Shown here one piece after another: positions 60,699 to 64,000 of a DNA stretch of 64,000 nt; position 1 is the stretch's first letter, and every line of letters starts with the position of its first letter. The notes beneath the pieces were generated by a model. It saw nothing but the letters and a program-made list of their open reading frames with translations. It was not told the origin of the DNA and did not search any database. The position numbers were made by a program, and so were the translations under genes. The stretch is from Elusimicrobiales bacterium (GTDB lineage Bacteria > Elusimicrobiota > Elusimicrobia > Elusimicrobiales > UBA9959): NCBI GenBank assembly GCA_028688015.1, contig JAQTZB010000004.1, positions 124,001 through 188,000 of the forward strand. Reading direction: 5' to 3'.

Positions 60699-61538
60699 TT
60701 AAGCGGCCGTCGACTTGCGCCGGTCCTGCACTATCATCCAGCCCCAGATCTTGGATTTGGTCCTGGTCTTAAAGCCCTTGGAAGGCTGGTTCCACGGCGA
60801 GCGCGGAACGTTGTTGCCCTTGGAGTGGCCGCGGCCGCCGCCGAGCGGGTGGTCCGTGGCGTTCATCGCCGCGCCGCGCACGGTGGGCTTCACGCCGATG
60901 TGGCGCTGCCTGCCGGCCTTGCCGAGGGTGATCGTGTTGTGCTCGATGTTGCCCACCTGGCCTATGGTGGCCATGCAGTTCTTGAGCACTTTGCGGAGCT
61001 CGCCGGACGGCATCTTGACGAGGGCGTAGTCGCCCTCCTTGGCCATCAGCTGCGCCTGCGTGCCGGCCGCGCGCACGAACTGCGCGCCCTTGCCGGGGAT
61101 CATCTCTATGGCGTGGATGAAGGTACCGTCGGGGATGTTGGTCATCGGCAGCGCGTTGCCCAGCTTGATCTCCGCCTTGGGGCCGCTCATCACGGTGGCA
61201 CCCACGCCCAGGCCCAGGGGGGCCGGGATGTAGCGCTTGTCGCCGTCGGCGTACACAAGCAGGGCGATGCGCGCGTTGCGGTTCGGATCGTATTCGATCG
61301 CCGAAACCTTGGCGGGCACGCCGAACTTCTCGCGCTTGAAATCTATCAGGCGGTAGCGCCGGCGGTGGCCGCCGCCGTGGTGGCGGACCATGACCATGCC
61401 GGTGTTGTTGCGGCCGCCGTGCTTGCGCATGCCTTTGGCGAGGCTCTTCTCGGGGTCGGTCTTGGTGATGTCCGAGTAGTCGGCCATCTGCAGCGTGCGC
61501 CGCGAGGGGGTATAGGGTCTGTAGGATTTTATGGGCAT
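60699..61538 (-). CDS. rplB: 50S ribosomal protein L2
   Basis: 279 residues: [39 protein letters not shown], and the peptidyl-transferase-proximal [21 protein letters not shown] carrying the conserved His. Required for subunit joining and peptidyl transfer. Confidence 0.98.
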   Translation of the reverse strand: MPIKSYRPYTPSRRTLQMADYSDITKTDPEKSLAKGMRKHGGRNNTGMVMVRHHGGGHRRRYRLIDFKREKFGVPAKVSAIEYDPNRNARIALLVYADGDKRYIPAPLGLGVGATVMSGPKAEIKLGNALPMTNIPDGTFIHAIEMIPGKGAQFVRAAGTQAQLMAKEGDYALVKMPSGELRKVLKNCMATIGQVGNIEHNTITLGKAGRQRHIGVKPTVRGAAMNATDHPLGGGRGHSKGNNVPRSPWNQPSKGFKTRTKSKIWGWMIVQDRRKSTAA

Positions 61539-61557
61539 ATCTCTTTCTTCCTCCGCC

Positions 61558-61848
61558 TTACTTCGGCAGGTCCGTCATGTCTATCTTCTGGCCGGCCTTA
61601 ACGGTGACGACCGCTTTCTTCCAATCTGAACGATAACCCTCGTGCCGGCCCACCTTGTGGAGCTTGCCGGGGAGGTTGGCGGTGCGGACCGCGGTGACCT
61701 TGACCTTGAAGAGGGTCTCGATGGCCTTCTTGATCTCGGTCTTGTTGGACTTGGGGTTCACGCGGAAGGTGTAGCGGTTCTCCGAATCCTTCAGGATAAC
61801 GCTCTTCTCGCTGAGTATGGGGGCTATCAGCACTTCGGTAAAGTTCAT
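61558..61848 (-). CDS. rplW: 50S ribosomal protein L23
   Basis: 96 residues from the ATG at 61848, chosen for GGAGG upstream and the family start [19 protein letters not shown]; a longer frame lies within rpl[29 protein letters not shown] is typical. Exit-tunnel dock for trigger factor. Overlaps rplD by 4 bases. Confidence 0.96.
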   Translation of the reverse strand: MNFTEVLIAPILSEKSVILKDSENRYTFRVNPKSNKTEIKKAIETLFKVKVTAVRTANLPGKLHKVGRHEGYRSDWKKAVVTVKAGQKIDMTDLPK

Positions 61849-62471
61849 TTTGCCTCCTTGACGCTGGCGGCCAGGGCCTTCAGGCCGGCCGCGGTGAAAA
61901 CCAGCTTGGTGCTGCGCATCGCCTCGTAGGCGTTCAGGTTCTGCGCCAGGCACCAGCCGAAATTGCCGATGTTCTTGGACGCGGTCTTGAAGTTCTTATC
62001 CATCTTGTCGGTAACGAACAGGACGGTCTTGGCGTTGAGGCCTTTGCGCAGGTCGTTGAGCCCGCTGGTCTTGGCGGCGCCGAGGTCCAGGTTCTCGATG
62101 ACCAGCACGGCGCCGTCGGCGGCGCGCGCGGAGAGGGCGTCGATCAGGCCCAGGCGCAGCTTCTGCACCGGCAGGTACTGGCGGAACGAGCGCGGCTTGG
62201 GGCCGAACGCGACGCCGCCCTTGCGCCAGATCGGCGAGCGGGTGGAGCCGTGGCGGGCGCGGCCGGTGCCCTTCTGCTTCCAGGGCTTCTTGCCGCCGCC
62301 GGACACTTCGGAGCGGGTCTTGGTGCAGGCGGTGCCGCGGTGCTTGTTGGCCTGGTAGTGGTTCATCACCTCGTGGATGAAGAACGGGTCGGGCTTAACC
62401 GAGAACAGGTTCTCGGGCAGGGCGACCTTGCCCACTTCCTGTCCCTTGAGGTTCAAAAGTTTTGTTTCCAT
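61845..62471 (-). CDS. rplD: 50S ribosomal protein L4
   Basis: 208 residues. The tunnel-lining extended loop is in RGTACTKTRSEVSGGGKKPWKQKGTGRARHGSTRSPIWRKGGVAFGPKPR; C-terminal domain LVIENLDLGAAKTSGLNDLRK. In E. coli L4 also represses its own operon through the S10 leader; the long leader upstream of rplC here could serve a similar purpose (inference). Confidence 0.97.
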   Translation of the reverse strand: METKLLNLKGQEVGKVALPENLFSVKPDPFFIHEVMNHYQANKHRGTACTKTRSEVSGGGKKPWKQKGTGRARHGSTRSPIWRKGGVAFGPKPRSFRQYLPVQKLRLGLIDALSARAADGAVLVIENLDLGAAKTSGLNDLRKGLNAKTVLFVTDKMDKNFKTASKNIGNFGWCLAQNLNAYEAMRSTKLVFTAAGLKALAASVKEAK

Positions 62472-62486
62472 GGTTTGTCCTCTCTC

Positions 62487-63275
62487 TTACTTCTTGGCCG
62501 CGGGCTTGGCGGCGGGCTTTTTGCCGGCGTCCTGCTTAACTTTGTTCTTGGAGACCTTGTTGGCCTTCGGGGCGGGCACTTTCTTGTTGGTCAGCGTGAT
62601 ATACACGGTGCTGCCGGTCGCGCCGGGGATGCCGCTGTTCACCAGGATCAGGTTCTCCTCGGCGATCACCTTCACGATCTTGACCTTCTGCACGGAGCAG
62701 GTTTCCACGCCCCAGTGGCCGGCCATGCGCTGGCCGGGCAGCACGCGGCCCAGCGAGCGGCGGGACCCCAGCGAACCGGGCGCGCGCTCGCGGTCCGAGG
62801 CGCCGTGGGAGGCGGGACCGCCGCGGAAATTGTGGCGCTTCATGCCGCCGGAGAAGCCGTGGCCCTTGGTCACGCCCTGCACGTCGACGTATTCGCCCTC
62901 GGCGAAGCGCTCGACGCTGGCGGTCTGGCCCTGGGCGGCGCCGGCGAGGTCGGCTACGCGGAACTCGCGCAGGTGCCTGAGCGGGGCGGAACCGAGCTTC
63001 TTGGCGAGGCCCTTCTCTGCGCCGTTGGCGCTCTTCTCTTTCTTGTGGCCGTAGCCGAGGCAGACGGCCTGATAGCCATCCTTTTCCTTGGTGCGGGTGT
63101 AGGCCACGCGGCAGGGACCTGCCTGCACGACGGTGACGGCGTGCAGGTTGCCGGCGTCGTCGAAGAGCTGGGTCATGCCCATCTTCTGGCCGACGAGAAA
63201 TTTATGAACCACGGGCAGCTGCTGCGCCTCGGGCTTGGCCTCGGGGGCCGCGTTCTCTTTATTTTCTTCTGTCAT
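62487..63275 (-). CDS. rplC: 50S ribosomal protein L3 with extended termini
   Basis: 262 residues from the ATG at 63275 (AAGGAG upstream); a longer frame runs into the leader. Core starts near residue 24: HKFLVGQKMGMTQLFDDAGNLHAVTVVQAGPC, later GFSGGMKRHNFRGGPASHGASDRERAPGSLGSRRSLGRVLPGQRMAGH. Extra N-terminal Glu/Ala residues and a C-terminal Lys/Ala tail (KQDAGKKPAAKPAAKK). First gene of the ribosomal array; rpsJ is not upstream, unlike the standard S10 operon. Confidence 0.97.
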   Translation of the reverse strand: MTEENKENAAPEAKPEAQQLPVVHKFLVGQKMGMTQLFDDAGNLHAVTVVQAGPCRVAYTRTKEKDGYQAVCLGYGHKKEKSANGAEKGLAKKLGSAPLRHLREFRVADLAGAAQGQTASVERFAEGEYVDVQGVTKGHGFSGGMKRHNFRGGPASHGASDRERAPGSLGSRRSLGRVLPGQRMAGHWGVETCSVQKVKIVKVIAEENLILVNSGIPGATGSTVYITLTNKKVPAPKANKVSKNKVKQDAGKKPAAKPAAKK

Positions 63276-63307
63276 GTCAGTCCGCTCCTTGCGTCGTCTC
63301 TCCCGAC

Positions 63308-63339
63308 GGAAAACTCCCGGTTTTAACGCCGGGTTTTCC
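63308..63339 (-). promoter_or_regulatory. Leader hairpin before rplC
   Basis: GGAAAAC-CCGG pairs with CCGGG-GTTTTCC around an 8-base loop; it ends 33 bases before the rplC ATG. It lies in a 275-base leader (63276-63550) that holds no gene and also a CGCGG-CAACG-CCGCGG-type stem near its 5' end. Possible autogenous control site. Confidence 0.5.
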
Positions 63340-63557
63340 GCGGTTTTCAAAAGACAAACGAACAAACCGCGCCGGAACTTTTCAGCTCCGGTACTGGTCA
63401 AACAATATTTTTAGTTTCTATGATTAAGCCCGCAGGTGAAGGGAATCAAGGCCGCTTCATCTATAGGGCCGCTGTCCGTATTCTTTCGAACGCGACAGCG
63501 TAATAAAAACTGCATTTTCAAAGAAACCGCGGCGTTGCCGCGATTAACTACACGATT

Positions 63558-63586
63558 ATTATAACAAAACCCCTATATTATGTAAA
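63558..63586 (-). promoter_or_regulatory. Main promoter of the ribosomal protein array
   Basis: TTTACA (63581-63586) and TATAAT (63558-63563) on the minus strand with exactly 17 bases between. Predicted start near 63551. It is between the VOC gene stop (63595) and rplC and is the only strong promoter found for the following 23 kb. Confidence 0.88.
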
Positions 63587-63594
63587 GCGATTTT

Positions 63595-63972
63595 TCAAAG
63601 GGGCGAAGCGAAGGCCAGGCAGTGGCCGTCCGGGTCCAGGCAATAGGCCGCCCTGTCCCCCCAATCCCTGGGGCCCAGCGGGCTCAATTCCCTGGCTCCC
63701 GCGGCCAGCGCCCGCGCCTGAAAAGCCTCCGGATCCGGCACGGTCAGATACAGCTCAGCCCTGGGGATGCCGGCGGCTTTTTCCGGGTCAGGCAGGGAGG
63801 GCAGCAGCCTTTTTATGCCTTTTTCCGGCATTAAGCCCAGCACGCAGCCGGGGAGCAGCTCGAATTCGGTCATGCCCGGCACATCCAGCCGGGGCCCGAC
63901 AGCCAGGACCGCGGCGTAAAAAGTCCGGCTGGCCGCCTGGTCCCGGACGTAGAGTATGGTATTTAATTTCAT
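63595..63972 (-). CDS. VOC (glyoxalase/bleomycin-resistance fold) family protein
   Basis: 125 residues with the paired beta-alpha-beta-beta-beta fold: NTILYVRDQAASRTFYAAVLAVGPRLD at the start and YCLDPDGHCLAFASPL at the end. The metal-ligand positions of glyoxalase I are not clearly present (N-terminal His replaced by Asn/Tyr), so a binding or unassigned enzymatic role is likely. A TAGAAT box lies 10 bases before the ATG at the window edge. It is not otherwise connected with the ribosomal genes. Confidence 0.9.
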   Translation of the reverse strand: MKLNTILYVRDQAASRTFYAAVLAVGPRLDVPGMTEFELLPGCVLGLMPEKGIKRLLPSLPDPEKAAGIPRAELYLTVPDPEAFQARALAAGARELSPLGPRDWGDRAAYCLDPDGHCLAFASPL

Positions 63973-64000
63973 ATGGATATCGATTCTATATCTATATTAT

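Overview
This window comes from a GC-rich bacterial chromosome, probably a metagenome contig. It is Gram-negative in character: a C-terminal domain resembling outer-membrane lipoprotein-carrier proteins, a complete MreBCD-PBP2-RodA elongation set, and several Sec-type secreted proteins. spoVG lies outside a Firmicutes setting, B6 synthesis is of the PdxJ type, and small ribosomal proteins are of the zinc-binding form. The order TPR protein-ispE-spoVG-tRNA-Gln-glmU-prs-rplY-pth together with glmM-pdxJ-glmS-acpS would fit a high-GC Elusimicrobiota-like lineage. That assignment is inference (moderate to low confidence) because no 16S gene is present.

Layout. 1-2.2 kb: 5' part of a long proline-free and cysteine-free coiled-coil gene leaving the window, divergent from a small membrane-anchored protein with a CcmI/CycH-like C-terminal domain. 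2.8-3.5 kb: a monocistronic 58-residue protein and a two-helix membrane protein. 3.4-19.4 kb: a long leftward block for cell-envelope precursors and translation quality control (pth, rplY, prs, glmU, GIY-YIG, tRNA-Gln, spoVG, ispE, TPR/LolB-like protein, rimI, tsaB, tsaE, thiL, nnrD, acpS, glmS, pdxJ, glmM). With glmM, glmS and glmU the whole route from fructose-6-P to UDP-GlcNAc is present. 19.4-20.9 kb: two tRNA-Ser genes, then a cassette of an HTH regulator plus two paralogous membrane proteins behind a near-consensus promoter. 20.9-26.3 kb: signalling genes (two receiver-GAF-histidine kinase hybrids, a single-domain receiver, an OmpR-type regulator, a FlgO/CsgG-like secreted protein). 26.3-40.2 kb: flavoprotein, GDPD, polysaccharide deacetylase, the hpt-ftsH-cdaA cluster with a tiny CdaR-like anchor ORF, phospholipase D, queuosine genes queE and queC, a ComB-like gene, a HicA-like gene, murI and an AMIN amidase. 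40.2-63.6 kb: one uninterrupted leftward array from rplC through the S10/spc/alpha ribosomal genes straight into mreB-mreC-mreD-mrdA-rodA-DUF2344-rng. A VOC protein closes the window.

Non-coding structure is rich. Two palindromes with GGGGAC/GTCCCC ends overlap gene ends (the 3' end of a GIY-YIG gene and the 5' end of murI). Three GC-rich nested-palindrome elements sit next to tRNA and regulator genes. There are eight hairpins with clear terminator form or position, several recognisable sigma70-type promoters, and a recurring arrangement in which a -10-like box lies only 6-11 bases before the start codon. The most unusual items are the 33-codon CdaR-like anchor after cdaA, the palindrome that now supplies the murI start region, and the fusion of translation and rod-shape genes into one apparent transcription unit. 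No CRISPR array, transposase gene, prophage or rRNA gene was seen.
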